From Ascochyta rabiei (lineage: Eukaryota; Ascomycota; Dothideomycetes; Pleosporales; Didymellaceae), in contig NC_082416.1 in NCBI RefSeq assembly GCF_004011695.2, positions 1,178,001 through 1,242,000 on the forward strand: 64,000 nucleotides of DNA. The letters run 5' to 3'. The position numbers were made by a program, and so were the translations under genes. Positions 34,314 to 45,371 of the stretch are shown here, one piece after another (the stretch's first letter is position 1; each line of letters starts with the position of its first letter). The notes beneath the pieces were generated by a model. The model was not told the origin of the DNA, made no database searches, and was given only the letters and a program-made list of their open reading frames with translations.

Positions 34314-35435
34314 CTAGGATTAGTAGACGCTTGTAGCCTGTGTGTGTGCTAATAGATTAGTGTTACTACCTAGGCTTATCTACACGTCTAAGAAGAGCAA
34401 CATTAAATTAGACTAGGTAGCTAAAATTAAGCCAGGGGTACACTTAGTGATAGTTACCTTGTCTCCCTTAGGATAGTTAAACAATAAGATTAGGCTTGCG
34501 TAGCTAGAGTAGGTGTTTAATTGCTATACTAAGGAGAAAGCTTAGAGGAAGTAGAGGTTATTAATACTAGATAGCTATAGATCCTACGTAACAATAGACT
34601 TTATTAATTACTATAATAATAACAAGATACTCCTGGCTGTGTTACCTCCTTACTTAACCTAGACGCTCTAGCTGCTTAATATAGTGCTGTTTAAGCCTCT
34701 ATTAACAGTATACTTAAAAGCTGTTATAACAGAGATCTATAAGTCTTAAAACTATATAAATATTAAGAGAGCAGACTTCTTTTAGCTCTTCTATTAGGCG
34801 TAGATCTCTAGCTTTACTAAAAAGCTAATACTTAAGTCCTTTAAAGCAACAGGTATCTATCTACTTAATTCTAATATTATCCTTAATTACTTTACTAAAA
34901 CACTACTAGAGAGCTTAGAGAGCTTAGATTTAGATACTATATTATTTTCTGTTTATAGTAATAAAGACTAGCTTAAAATAGAGACGTTATTGCAGAGGGT
35001 TGCTAGAGATAAGAGTAGTCGCAACGCTAAAAAGATACAACAATTAATCTACTATATCTTAGTTAAGGCCTTACTCCTCTAATATAAGATAGATAGCCTT
35101 AAAAAGACCCTTAAGAAGTAGAAGAAGTATAAGAAAAAGAATAAAACTTTAGATTTGCAGTAGTAAAAGGAGTACTACAGTAGTGCTGTTTTCTAGTTAC
35201 TAAGGAAGATTAAAGAAGTACACTTCTGTAAAAGGATAAGAAAGCAAGAAGAGAAGGAGGAAGCACTTAGAAAAGTGACTAATAAGGATCTAGTAGCTGC
35301 TAAGAAGCTGGTTAAGGAGAAGGAGAAGGAGGAGAAGTGTGTAGTAAGAGAGGCAGCTAAGGAGAGGTATAAGAAGAAGAAGGCTAATACAGCAAATTAG
35401 AAGGCTAAACAGAAGGCTAAAAAGCAGCGTTAATA
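34314..35435 (+). pseudogene. pogo transposase, DDE and C-terminal part
   Basis: After the gypsy element the frame resumes, with stops. It includes RLLILDSYRSYVTIDFINYY (catalytic Asp region), ILLAVLPPYLT (from LPPHST) and a Lys/Glu-rich C-terminus. Stops are TAG/TAA at former Gln and Trp codons, the RIP pattern. Confidence 0.75.
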
Positions 35436-35871
35436 ATAAGAACTTAACGCTGCTAAAGCTATATAATTACCTTAAAAGAGTAAGAGGAAAGCTTTATAAG
35501 CAACCTAGCTAAAAAAGTATTAAAAATATACTTCTAGGGATAATGTTAGTAGATGTAGTCCCCTATTACCGCCTCTAGCTGCTCTAACTATTACTACCCG
35601 CAGCAGCTGTAATATTACACTTATAAGTAAATATAGATAGGCTAAATTAATTATAAGCATTACTTTACTACTCTACTATAAAATCTTATAATAATAGCTA
35701 TTGTGGGTGGCTATATAACCTCATCTCTGTATAAGCGTTGAGGCGGTTAGTGGGGCGTCACGCGAATCCGGGCATCACGCGCACGGACACGGTACCTGCC
35801 CACCAGGAGGTCTATGCAGACATCGCGACTGCAACAAGTATCCAGCGGTCAAGCACAAATATGTTAAGTAG

Positions 35872-36280
35872 TGTCGTGTATAATATCTTCCCCTTACCAC
35901 ACTGCTTTGCTAACAGCAAACAATTAGCGGGATCTTCATCTTTGGGATAATGCGTGGACGATGGACGCGATGGAGGAGGGGGGGGGGGGGGGCTTGTGAT
36001 TGGAGCATATCTTAGGCCTCTCGAACCATAGTTCATAGTACACTAAATCAGCCAGACAAGACGCTGTCCTAGAAATGAATACGAGACTGTGCCACATTAA
36101 TTGTCTATGAATGTGCGCATGTAATGTTTCCTCAAGACCTAAGGGCACATGCGACCAGGGCGACGTTCGTCGAGCACGATAGTCGAACGCAACCCCATGA
36201 AAGCGGAACGGATCAACGCTTGTCCCGCAGCAGCGCCAAGCCTTCTAACCGCGCAAAAGTCCTGGAGAAATCACGGCTAA
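35872..36280. other. Short spacer with a G15 run
   Basis: Single-copy-looking DNA between the split gene and the phosphotransferase remnant. A run of 15 G occurs at 35978-35992, otherwise nothing recognised. Confidence 0.4.
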
Positions 36281-37063
36281 AACCACGACTGTAGTCAGAT
36301 TAAAGCAAACAAATCAAACCGAACCGGCCGCACACGGTCTCGCTTAAAGATAGGACAGGCTGAGCGATGGAAAAGCCACGAGCGGCAGTATACTCTGACA
36401 GACTCAACATTTATTAAGAGCGAGCTCCCTGAAGAGGCATTGCCTACCGCCAGAGCTACTGGACAAAAGGTCTTCCCCCGTTGGTCCCGCGAGCGTCTCT
36501 AAAACGAAGCCGCCACGCTTAAGCTCATCGCATTAAAAACATCTATACCTGTGCCCAAGTTCCTGCGCTTGTACGAAAAGAATGGCCTGCTACACCTTAA
36601 GACTGCCCGCGCTTCGGGTATACCTTTAGACGACTTAGCTTCTGACACAGCCACCAAACATGTCGCCGACTGTATAGAGTCGTCCATCATACCCCAACTT
36701 CGCAAACTACAACATTACACTACAGGCAGCATCGACGCCACTCTACCACTTATCCCGCCGAGTTAGATAACGCATAAAGACAAACAGTTAAATTGGGTTC
36801 AAAAATCCTTACGCAATCCAGATTTTGTGTTCTGTCACAATAATCTTGGTCAACACAATATCTTCGTTGATCCGGATACCTTAGAGATCACTGCAATCAT
36901 CGACTGGGAATTTGCCGGATACTTCACGGAGGAGTTCAAATATCCTCTGTGGCTGAAGTCTTACAAGGAGCAAGGACAGGATCATTTGCAGACCGATCAT
37001 CTCATAAAGTTTCTTGACGATACTGGTGAGAGCACAGAAGCGCGAATGCAAACATCTCCATAG
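36281..37063 (+). pseudogene. Aminoglycoside phosphotransferase (APH)-family protein, RIP-like damage
   Basis: One frame stays in register for 260 codons: RQYTLTDSTFIKSEL, NEAATLKLIALKTSIPVPKF, then VFCHNNLGQHNIFVDPDTLE and ITAIIDWEFAGYF. This is the small-molecule kinase fold common in fungi. Two stops interrupt it, a TAA at 36500-36502 and a TAG at 36764-36766, both explained by C-to-T at a Gln codon. The Brenner motif HxD reads HNN, again a G-to-A change. There is no ATG at the start of the open part. Inactive on both counts. Confidence 0.75.
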
Positions 37064-38541
37064 TAATCACCAAAACGTTTGGCGTCAGTCTTTGGAGGCT
37101 TATGAAGAGGCTTTGCAGTCACCACCATGACAGCGTACGCTCGCCCAGCCTAACACCCGCGTCTGCAGCACGTCCGCACTCTTCTGCTTCGCATTTGCAT
37201 CAGTACCTTCCTCCAGCAGTATCGCCCGACGCATCACAACCCAATACATATGTTGGTCCATGGACTTAGGACACAGTTTGTGAGCAGTAAAGAAGGCTCG
37301 AGAAAAATGCATAGGTCTGGGCACCAGCAGCGAATCAACAAGGCTCTTAACGTTTGGAACTGATCAGATTTGGTGCGTGTAATTCGGGAATTAGAAGACG
37401 ATAGAAACGATTCTTAGTATTCGTCTTAATGCTCAATGCTGTACAACTCTATGGTTTCTAAGATTCACTCTGTGTATTGTGACCTGGCTAAAAACAAATG
37501 ATGAAGTTGCTTTTATCATTCATGCTTCATCGTAGGGTCTAATAAGATTGATGACTCAAATTATACACATAAGTCCAAATACACAGCATACCTTTTTAGT
37601 CTTGGCAGATACTCGTACATCGTGATGTTTGGTTCGCGCTCAGCACCCTCTGATGTTTCTTCTGTATCTTTATAGATTGTGTTAAGCCGAGGCGTAAAGC
37701 CACGCCTCAGACGCAATAAAAGTTTGTGAGTTCGGTAAAGGGCATGGTGGTGGTGGTGGTGGTGGTGGTGGTGGTGGTGGTGGTGGTAACGGAGTGATCG
37801 AACTTTGATCTGACGGCGTGATATGAGACGATTAACGTGCTCTGCCCGTAAGCGAGAAACGCCCCTCAGCGAGATGGACCAAACGTTCAGACAACTCACT
37901 CTTTCTCACCGGCAGCTAAATATTCTTGTTTGGTGTAATGCTGTTCTTCAGCTACTTCTCTTTGCCATCCTCTATCGCAGCAGAAAAAATACAACTGTTG
38001 AGGGCATGCTGGCGATTATCTTGCGCGTTACGTTAAAGACGTCTTTGCCTTCTAACCCTGCTGTAGCGCCGCTATCAACACATTCTTCCTGTTCCGGAAT
38101 GCAGATCTGATAGGCCTAGCTTAGACGCACATTGTCCTAGATTGCAAAGACGATCAGACCTTGAAAGTGTGGTCTCCGAGGCTATCTCCGTGTTAGGGGC
38201 ACCTGCCCTTAGCGCTGTGAAGTTTGGCAGCTGGCTCTAGTGTGCTTATGTGGGTGTAAGAAAACCAGCAAGGTGGAGTGTATTTTATTCAACGCTATGT
38301 GTGATCAGCTTGAACTGTGGCGCTCTTCCGCTTCCGTGGCAGCGCCACATGCTAGCAACCAATCTCAGAACGTGCCGGCTGCCAGTATCAATATATCTAA
38401 GACGCATCGAATCAAGAGACGTGGTTAGCCCATAATTTTATTTGCACATGTATTGAAAACGTTGCTAGCCAAGCGTCGCTGTAAGATACATAAGAGTTAT
38501 AGTTCAAAGCTAACTCGCCGCTGTTAGCCCTAGAGTTCTGA
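37064..38541. other. Gene-poor stretch between two pseudogenes
   Basis: No gene supported. The right end should hold the degraded beginning of the HET domain but I could not read it with confidence. Confidence 0.4.
37746..37787. repeat. (GGT)14 microsatellite
   Basis: Fourteen perfect GGT units. The poly-His frame on the minus strand is only its translation. Confidence 0.95.
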
Positions 38542-39664
38542 GGGAGCAAGTGGTTTACGCGTGGCTGGACGCTGCAGGAGCTTCTCGCACCTAGCGTGGT
38601 TAAGTTTTTTTCACGCGAATGGCACAAGCTCGGTAACAGGGTGTCGCTAGAGACTCAAATCCACGAAGTCACAACTGTTCCGCATGCCGTGCTCAGAGGG
38701 GCACCCTTGTCCCAGATCGAAAGAAGCAAACTGCTTAGGTGGGGAAGAAATCGCCGTACGAAGCTTAACGAAGACGCAGCGTACTCTTTATCAGGCGTTC
38801 TTAACGTTAAAGTCACGCCTGTTTACAGTGAGGGAACTTAGGAAGCATTCTGGCGGCTTCATAACAAGATCCAAAAGCAAGAGGAGTGCCTCTGCGACTT
38901 ACGCCCTACAGATCCCTGCAACAACAAGAAACATATTAAGGACACAAAGGGCGGCTTGCTAGAGGGCTCGTACTGCTGGGTGCTTAACAATAGCAGCTTT
39001 AAGTAATAGCACACAAACCTATAAAGCCAGCTGCTGTAGGTTAAAGGTAATCCTAGCAAGGGTAAGACAATGTTGCTCTGCGGCATTATTAACAAGCTGC
39101 AGAAGACAGTCGCTAGAACCGCGTCTGTGTCTTACTTCTTCTGCCAAGCTACTAACTTACGAATTAACAGCGCTACAGCTGTGCTGCGCGGACTGCTATA
39201 CTTGCTTGTTAATCAGCAGCCAGCGCTTACTGCGCACGTTCGCAAGAGATACAATTAGGCAGGCAAGAGCATGTTAAAGGATGCAAATGCATAGGTTGTC
39301 TTAACAGAGATCTTTGCAGACGTGCTGCAGGACCTGAATTAGATACTACCTACTTACTTATTAACGCGCTAGACGAGTGTGTAACTAACTTACCAAAGCT
39401 GCTCTAATTTGTTGCAAAGCAGTTGTCTGCCTCTTCTCGCGTTAAATAGATAGCGTCTAGTCGCAACTGGCCAAGCATCAAAGAGCAGCTTGAGCAGGCT
39501 GGGAACAAAGTAAGGCTGAGTCTTAAGCTGAATGCAGAGTCAGTGTTAGCGGCTGTTAGCGTCTTCATCTAACACAAGGTCTCTCAGCTAGCACTACATA
39601 AGAGGTACGACTTGCAAACTTAAGATGCAGTGTTCGAACGTTTAACGTCAAACGCCAACAACAC
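38542..39664 (+). pseudogene. HET-NACHT (NLR-type) protein, RIP-damaged and truncated by an LTR element
   Basis: Translation gives the end of a HET domain (WFTRGWTLQELLAPSVVKFF, then RTKLNEDAAYSLSGVLNV), the typical linker CDLRPTDPCNNKKHIKDTKG, and a NACHT domain. Its P-loop is GNPSKGKT at 39046-39069 (canonical GDPGKGKT), followed by LRGLLYLLVNQQPAL and Walker B LLINALDEC near 39351-39380. Stops are TAA/TAG at expected Gln/Trp codons, and one base is missing near 39340. The frame ends exactly where a gypsy LTR begins at 39665. Such STAND proteins mediate nonself recognition and incompatibility in fungi; this copy is dead. Repeat domain and C-terminus are not in the window. Confidence 0.85.
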
Positions 39665-42014
39665 TGTTACAATCCTGTGCCAGGGCACAGCACAAACATA
39701 AGTACCAGCCAACCAAGACCCCCTGACTCCGCCCTAAAGGATCGAACAGTGGAGAAGGATAGAACAGAAAGGGATGTTACGTGACTGCTTATTAATAACG
39801 TACTCCACAGGTGAGCGGATCAAACAGGTGAGCGGATCACTCTGCTAAGACCACACCAAATTTCTACCCTATTATAGCTCGCATTAGCCCACTTTAGCCT
39901 TATATACAGTAGTGCAGTATATAATATTATTTAGAAACATCTTCTACAGCCTTCCTATATGTACGTAAGTTATGTCTAATATTATAGCACTTTGTACAGC
40001 GTCTTTAGGTTACTTCCCCTCCTTTAGCGCGTACTTGCTTCTTTACCTTCTTACTATTACTACGCGCCCTAAACTTAGTTAGAGTAGTTAATTAAAGGCC
40101 TTCCTTAGCTGTTAGGACTTTCTCCTGCTGTAATTGCTTTCTTTTATGCGATTTACGTTACGTAGCAGCCTTATTTACTGCTTAAAGCCTAGTAATCTCT
40201 CTTTAAGCTAACACCAGCTTATACGCTACTATAGCTGCGCCTTTAGTAAGCTTTTTAAAGGCCTTAACTATTAAAGTTAGTAAGCTGCTTACATGCCTTT
40301 AAATCCTCTCTTAAACCAGCGTTAATTGCGACCCTAATTGCAGGGTAGTGCTTAGGGTTTAGGACTGCTAGGGCTTATCTTCTATAGTAGGTAGCGGTAG
40401 GGTACGTAGGCAGACATCAAGACCTATTATAACCTGTTCTAGGTTAAGGGGGACTATTCTAGCGCCTTAGAAGCCTCCTTAGATATTGCTAGAAGTAAAT
40501 GTCTCCTTATAGGCGTCTATAAAGTATAGTAGGAACTTAGTTTTAGTAATATAAGTAATATAGTTATATATAAGATTCTTAGCTTAGCGCCTATATGCCT
40601 TCTTTAGAGGGGCAAAACAACCTATATCTAGTGGTTGTAAGAGGTAAGATAAGTGTAGAGGCATACACAGTATAACAATCTTTGCTTCCTTACAGTATTG
40701 TTAGAAGTTAAGGGAGTTGTAGCTCTTGTAGCTGTTAATAAGGAGTAGCTGGTGTACTTCTTAGGTGCGCGTCTTTGTATAGGCATTAAAGTGCTTTAAC
40801 TAGTCTAGACTAAGCTTGTTAGTAGTCCATCTGTTCTTAGAGACTCTAATAACCTAGTTATAGGGCAGATTGTCCTCTTTGTACCAGGCAGAGAGGTAGT
40901 TGCAGCCTTTAAAGATAATAAAGGGTAGAATAGCCTACCCTGTGCTATTAATGCCCTGTATAACTGTTGTCTACTCTTAATTGCCCTGCTGTACTGCCTT
41001 TAGCTGTCCTTAACGCTCTAAGCCTGTAACAACTGCTCCTGTTAATATCTAGCCTATTATAAAGCCTGTCTTATTAAAGTTATATATGTTATTATCCTAG
41101 ATGCTATACTTAGCTTTAACATTTGCTACAAGCCTAAACCAGCCCCTAATAATCTCTAGATCCTTACAGAGGGCTCTCTTGTAGTTGTACTTGCGATTAA
41201 ACCTTACTTTAAGGTTAGGGCAGCGCTTAATAAACATGTTAGGCTAGTTTATACTAACATAGCCTATATTACGCTTAGCACGCAAAGAATTAGCTATATC
41301 AGCTATAGCAGCCAGCTAAGGGGCAAATCCTTATACATCTAGCTTAAGGATATACTTAGTAATTATGTCTTTCTTAGTCTAGTCTATAATCTGTTAAACT
41401 AGCGTATAATTAGCTTGTATAGGTTGTCCTATATATTAAGCGTGTAGTGTGCTATAAGGCATGTTATATATAGCTGCAGCGCGTTATATAGTAAGTATTG
41501 CGTCTTATTTAATTGCCTAGAGCGCAAGCTGTATTACAGCTTCTCTTAAGGGCGTAGATTAATGTTGTTGTTGAGGCATTGCGTGGTAAGGTGGAGGTTT
41601 GGTGTGGTCTTGGCAGAGTGATCCGCTCACCTGTTTGATCCGCTCACCTGTGGAGTACGTTAAGCATAACATATATAACTGCTTATTAATACGTATAGTA
41701 TAATATACTTATCTATAAGGACCTATATATATTTTATTAGACTAACTTTAGTTACTTATTAATAAGTATTATATCTCCTTAGTATATAGTTAGTAAGAAT
41801 ATAACCCTTATAGTTTGTGTTTAACCTTATTAATTAAGTTTGTCTTTAGAATCTTAACCTGCTCTTAAACTAGACAGTCTACTCTATACTATTTATTACA
41901 CCCTATCTTTACAAGCTTTACTTAGTTAATAACCCTAACTAATCTACTAGTGCTTATTCCTAAGAACTAATAGAATTAGTGCTTATAGTTTTTAACTAAA
42001 GTATAACTTTTATA
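39665..42014 (+). repeat. 5' LTR of gypsy-A, split by Fot-1
   Basis: 133 bases before and about 352 after the Fot-1 insert make an LTR of about 485 bases, like the other gypsy LTRs. Confidence 0.75.
39798..41660 (-). mobile_element. Fot1/pogo-like transposon Fot-1
   Basis: 1,863 bases with terminal inverted repeats ACGTACTCCACAGGTGAGCG (first 20), flanked by TA on both sides. Within each repeat a 17-base motif is present twice in tandem. On the minus strand the transposase starts MPQQQH near 41580 and has the helix-turn-helix block and the DNNIYNFNKTGF region of Fot1. It is broken by many TAG/TAA stops. Confidence 0.88.
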
Positions 42015-43267
42015 TTTTAAATACCCCTAAGATATGTACTATTAGATCCTATACTACCCCTAGTAACTCTATATCTAGTAACATTAATATAGATATAACT
42101 GTTACTACTAGCACTATAAACGTTAATAAGCCTAACCTTTACTACAGATATTATAGTAAGCTTAATAACTAGCTTATATAGTAGGACCTCTTCTTTACCT
42201 TCTAAGATAAAAAGGTTCCTAAGGGTAAATAGGTAGTCCTTGCAGCTAGCTATATGCGTAGTAAAGTGTTTACTTAGACTAAGCCCTTTATACAGCAGTA
42301 CTAAGCTAGTAAGGCCCTAGACAATATAGCTAAATAGATAAAAGACTTTAACCTATTTAAAGAAAAGATTAAGCTAATCTTTAGAGTCTCTAATAAACTA
42401 TATATTGCTTAACGCAACATTTAGAAGATTAGATAGGATAAGTTAGCTGCTAACTACGCTATAGAGTTTTAGCAGCTTACTACTAACACTAACTAGGACA
42501 ACACTGCCCTAATTACTATATTTTAATAAGAATTAAAGCCTAAGGTTAAGAAAGAACTTATACGCACCAGCGCAAGCACAGAAACCCTTAATAAGCTTAT
42601 TAATACTGCTATTAACATTAACGTATAACTCTATAAACTTTAGTAAGAACTTTAAGATAACCCTAGAGCACGTACTACTATTATTGCTACTAATAGGCTG
42701 CTACTAAGGAACTAGTAGCGCAATAACTTAAATTAAGGACAGTAAGAAGGCTGTAATTAGCTAAATACTAGTTGCTGTATCTACAGCAACACTTAGAGTA
42801 GATACTACAGACCTAAAGCAATAGACCTCTTAAACCTTAACAAGGGACTACTAAAGCAATAGAATAAGAAGCCTAAGGTAGGTAACTAACACAGAGGCAG
42901 CAGGGACTGCTACAACTGTGGTAAACCAGGCCACTTTGCTAGAGACTGCTAGAGGAATAAGGTTTACTGCTAGTTAAATATACTTACCTATAATTATAAT
43001 AATACAGATGCTAGTAAATAGGAAATTCTTACTAATAACATAGGACAACTGCTAGAAGACCTAGAGTCTAGTCTAGAGGACGATAATAACTGTATTGTAC
43101 CTCTAATTTGTGTGGTAACACCCTACTAGGACACCTAGACAGTATGGTGGCAAAAGGGTAGGGGTAGGGTAGGGTCCACATGGGGTAGGGGTAGGGGTAG
43201 GGTAGGGTCCACATGGGGTACGGGTAGGGGTTGGGTAGGGGTTGGGTAGGGGTTGGGTAGGGTAGGT

Positions 43268-43582
43268 GTCAGCGTCCAACTCTTTAACTAAAGCAGTTAT
43301 TGCAAAACTTTGTACTACAAAAATATAGAGCAAAACGAGCGCTTTCAAACGGTCTATATACCGTGAGATTCCGATCAGACCTGGTAGAGTTACAGCAGTT
43401 GTTGTGTAAATCCTAGGTCGTTACTACGTAGGCCTACGTAACAACTGCTCTAGCTCTACTAGTTTTGAACGGAATCTCACGGTATATGGACCGTTTGAAA
43501 GCGCTTGTTTTGCTCTATACTTTTGTAGTACAAAGTTTTGCAATAACTGCTTTAGTTAAAGAGTTGGACGCTGACACCTACC
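43268..43582. repeat. Hairpin unit 1 of the fold-back element
   Basis: Arms of about 135-140 bases (TGTCAGCGTCCAACTCTTTA ... and its inverse) around a centre TACGTAGGCCTACGTA. Arms differ at only a few bases. Confidence 0.8.
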
Positions 43583-43621
43583 CTACCCAACCCCTACCCA
43601 ACCCCTACCCAACCCCTACCT

Positions 43622-43925
43622 GTAACTCTTACAGTAAAGCAGATATTAAGAGATTTTGTACTAGAAAGATATAGAACAAGGAGAGCGCTTTCAAACAGTC
43701 TATATTTTGTGAGATTCCGATCAAAACTGGTAGAGCTAGAGCAGTTGTTAAGTAGGCCTACGTAGTAACAACCTAGGATTTACACAACAACTGCTGTAAC
43801 TCTACCAGTTCTGATCAGAATCTCACGGTATATAAACCGTTTAAAAGCGCTTGTTTTACCCTATAATTTTATAGTATAAAGTTTTATAATAACTGCTTTA
43901 GTTAAAGAGTTCCACGCTAACACCT
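43622..43925. repeat. Hairpin unit 2, diverged copy of unit 1
   Basis: Same order of blocks and the same TAGGCCTACGTA centre as unit 1, but with more C/T and G/A changes, particularly in the left arm. Confidence 0.75.
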
Positions 43926-44266
43926 ACGGGCCCTACTTAGGCCTACCTCTTCCCTACAGACCCTACCCCAAACCCTACCCTACCCTACCTCTACCCCTGG
44001 TCCGTGTAGACTGTACCCTACCCCTACCCCACGCTAGAGGTACCCCTACCCTACCTCTACCTAACGTCCGTGCGGACCCTACCCTACCCCTACCCCATGT
44101 GGACCCTACCCCTACCCTACCCCTACCACTGGTCCGTGCAGACCGTACCTAACCCCTACCCAACCCCAGGGTACCCCCTACCCTTTTGCCAGCGTACTAG
44201 ACAGGCAAAGAAACAGAGTACTACTCTAACAACAACTAGCAAACGATAGACAACCTACTAGACACC

Positions 44267-44761
44267 TGTTGAGTTTCACACTTTAGACAAAGTCTGTAAG
44301 TGATTGTTTAATTAGGTCTTAGGGATAAGTACGTGCAGGGGTTCTTAAAGGGGTAGTTATCTAGTTAAAGACTGTGGCAACTAGGGGTTGTAAGGAAGAG
44401 TATAGAGTAGACTATCTGTTTTACAAGTAGGGTTAAGATATTCTAATAACAAAGTTAATTAATAAAGTTAAACACAAACTATAAGGGTCATGTTCCTGTA
44501 ATCTATATACTAAGGAGATATAATACGTATTAATAAGTAACTAGAGTTAGTCTAATAAAATATATAAGGGTGCTTATAGATAAGCATATTATACTATACT
44601 TATTAATAAGTAGTTATATATGTTATGCTTGTTAACAATTAGTTACGTAATAACCCTAGGTGTTCTATCTTTTTCTACTTATTGTTCCTCTAGGATGAAG
44701 TTAAGGGTTTAGTTAGATAATACTTATTGCTGTGCTGCTCCTTCTGCACAGAATCGTAACA
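44267..44761 (-). repeat. 3' LTR of gypsy-2
   Basis: 495 bases. The left part resembles the gypsy-1 LTR, the right part is different. The adjoining AGGGGAAGGGAGGATAG (minus strand) is the polypurine tract. Confidence 0.9.
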
Positions 44762-44856
44762 CTATCCTCCCTTCCCCTTTAGTTTGTCCTTAAACTACAT
44801 AATTATATTTTAGAGATTTATATAATCTGTAATTTCTACATGTAGTAACCTGTAAG

Positions 44857-45371
44857 TTAAGATGTCTTTATATGCCTATAACCTTTACCTTATATCTAAA
44901 ATCTGTTAAGCTAACACGCCCTCTAAAGTTCCCTATAATTGTTATTTCTTTAAAGGACACAAGTGCTATATTATACTAGGTAGTTTAAGTTGTCTAAAGT
45001 GTGCTAAGTGTACTAAGGCTAGTAAGCTATATGTAAATATGTCTTAGATATTATTAGATAAGACTTATAAGAAGTATAAGAAAAAGGTAGAAGATAATAA
45101 ACCTCTTCTAGTAACTATAATTGCACGGTTACTACAGAACAAGAGAATTTTAAAATAGGCAAATAAACGTGTGCAGTAAAAGGCGCTATATCTAGCAAAT
45201 AAAATAGCTAAGTTAGGTAAACTTAATTTAGCTAAGGAGGTTAATTATTCTGTAGCGTTAATTAGCATGTGCGCTTTGCCTACTACCTAGAGTACCCTTA
45301 GCTTAATTAAAGAGTCTGTAGCAAACTATAGTACTTACGTACTAGTTAGCAGTAACTTATAAGGTGTATAA
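44857..45371 (+). pseudogene. Antisense cysteine-motif ORF of gypsy-2
   Basis: Opposite to gag-pol and beside the 3' LTR. Reads CYFFKGHKCYIILGSLSCLK, then CAKCTKASKLYVNMS and a charged region (KKYKKKVEDNKPLLVTIIAR) and ends SLIKESVANYSTYVL. Stops are TAG/TAA at places where the sister copies suggest Gln or Trp. Related to the gypsy-3 ORF. Confidence 0.5.

Larger units (their letters stand above)
26677..35792 (+). mobile_element. pogo-type DNA transposon, RIP-damaged, split by gypsy-1
   Basis: Terminal inverted repeats of 47 bases (26677-26723 and 35746-35792, starting CCGTGTCCGTGCGCGTGATG) are flanked by TA on both sides, the Tc1/mariner target duplication. Inside, the plus strand holds a pogo transposase riddled with TAG/TAA. 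The N-terminal DNA-binding part is at about 26760-27340 and the DDE and C-terminal parts at about 34319-35435. A gypsy element occupies the middle. Confidence 0.88.
26595..35871 (+). pseudogene. Small cysteine-rich protein gene split by a pogo element
   Basis: The 5' part (26595-26676) starts MPQITPTKKMACNHC and runs into the transposon. The 3' part begins at 35795, directly after the duplicated TA, and ends at TAG 35869-35871. Across the insertion the frame is continuous if one TA and the element are ignored, giving 52 residues with six cysteines, several in CxxC pairs. It has no signal peptide. The Cys pattern could bind zinc. The two exposed halves show little RIP damage. No family was recognised. 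Confidence 0.6.
43145..44194. mobile_element. 1.05 kb G-rich fold-back element with two tandem hairpins
   Basis: Ends read TGGCAAAAGGGTAGGGG on the left and its inverse on the right, between TA dinucleotides (43143-43144 and 44195-44196), inside the gypsy-A gag. Left 43155-43267 is a G-rich array of GGGTA/GGGGTA/GGGTT units. Right, about 43930-44188, is the C-rich counterpart. Both contain a GTCCACATGGGG-type spacer. Between them are two hairpin units, separated by a short C-rich array (about 43576-43621). No protein of known function. Probably a MITE-like or foldback element. Confidence 0.7.
42015..44266 (+). pseudogene. gypsy-A gag, split by the fold-back element
   Basis: Plus-strand translation with stops shows retroelement gag sequence (NLFKEKIKLIFRVSNKLYIA) and a good zinc knuckle CYNCGKPGHFARDC at 42908-42949 (CX2CX4HX4C). 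The frame is interrupted by the G-rich insert at 43145-44194, then resumes until gypsy-2. Confidence 0.75.

Noticed and set aside
37561..37899. Minus-strand ORF with a poly-histidine run
   Set aside because: The run is only the translation of a (GGT)14 microsatellite; the flanks show no domain.
43155..44188. GGGTAG/CCCTAC arrays as a telomere or interstitial telomere
   Set aside because: Fungal telomeres are normally TTAGGG. Here units are irregular (GGGTA, GGGGTA, GGGTT), occur in inverted pairs and lie inside a gag ORF between TA dinucleotides, so they belong to an inserted element.
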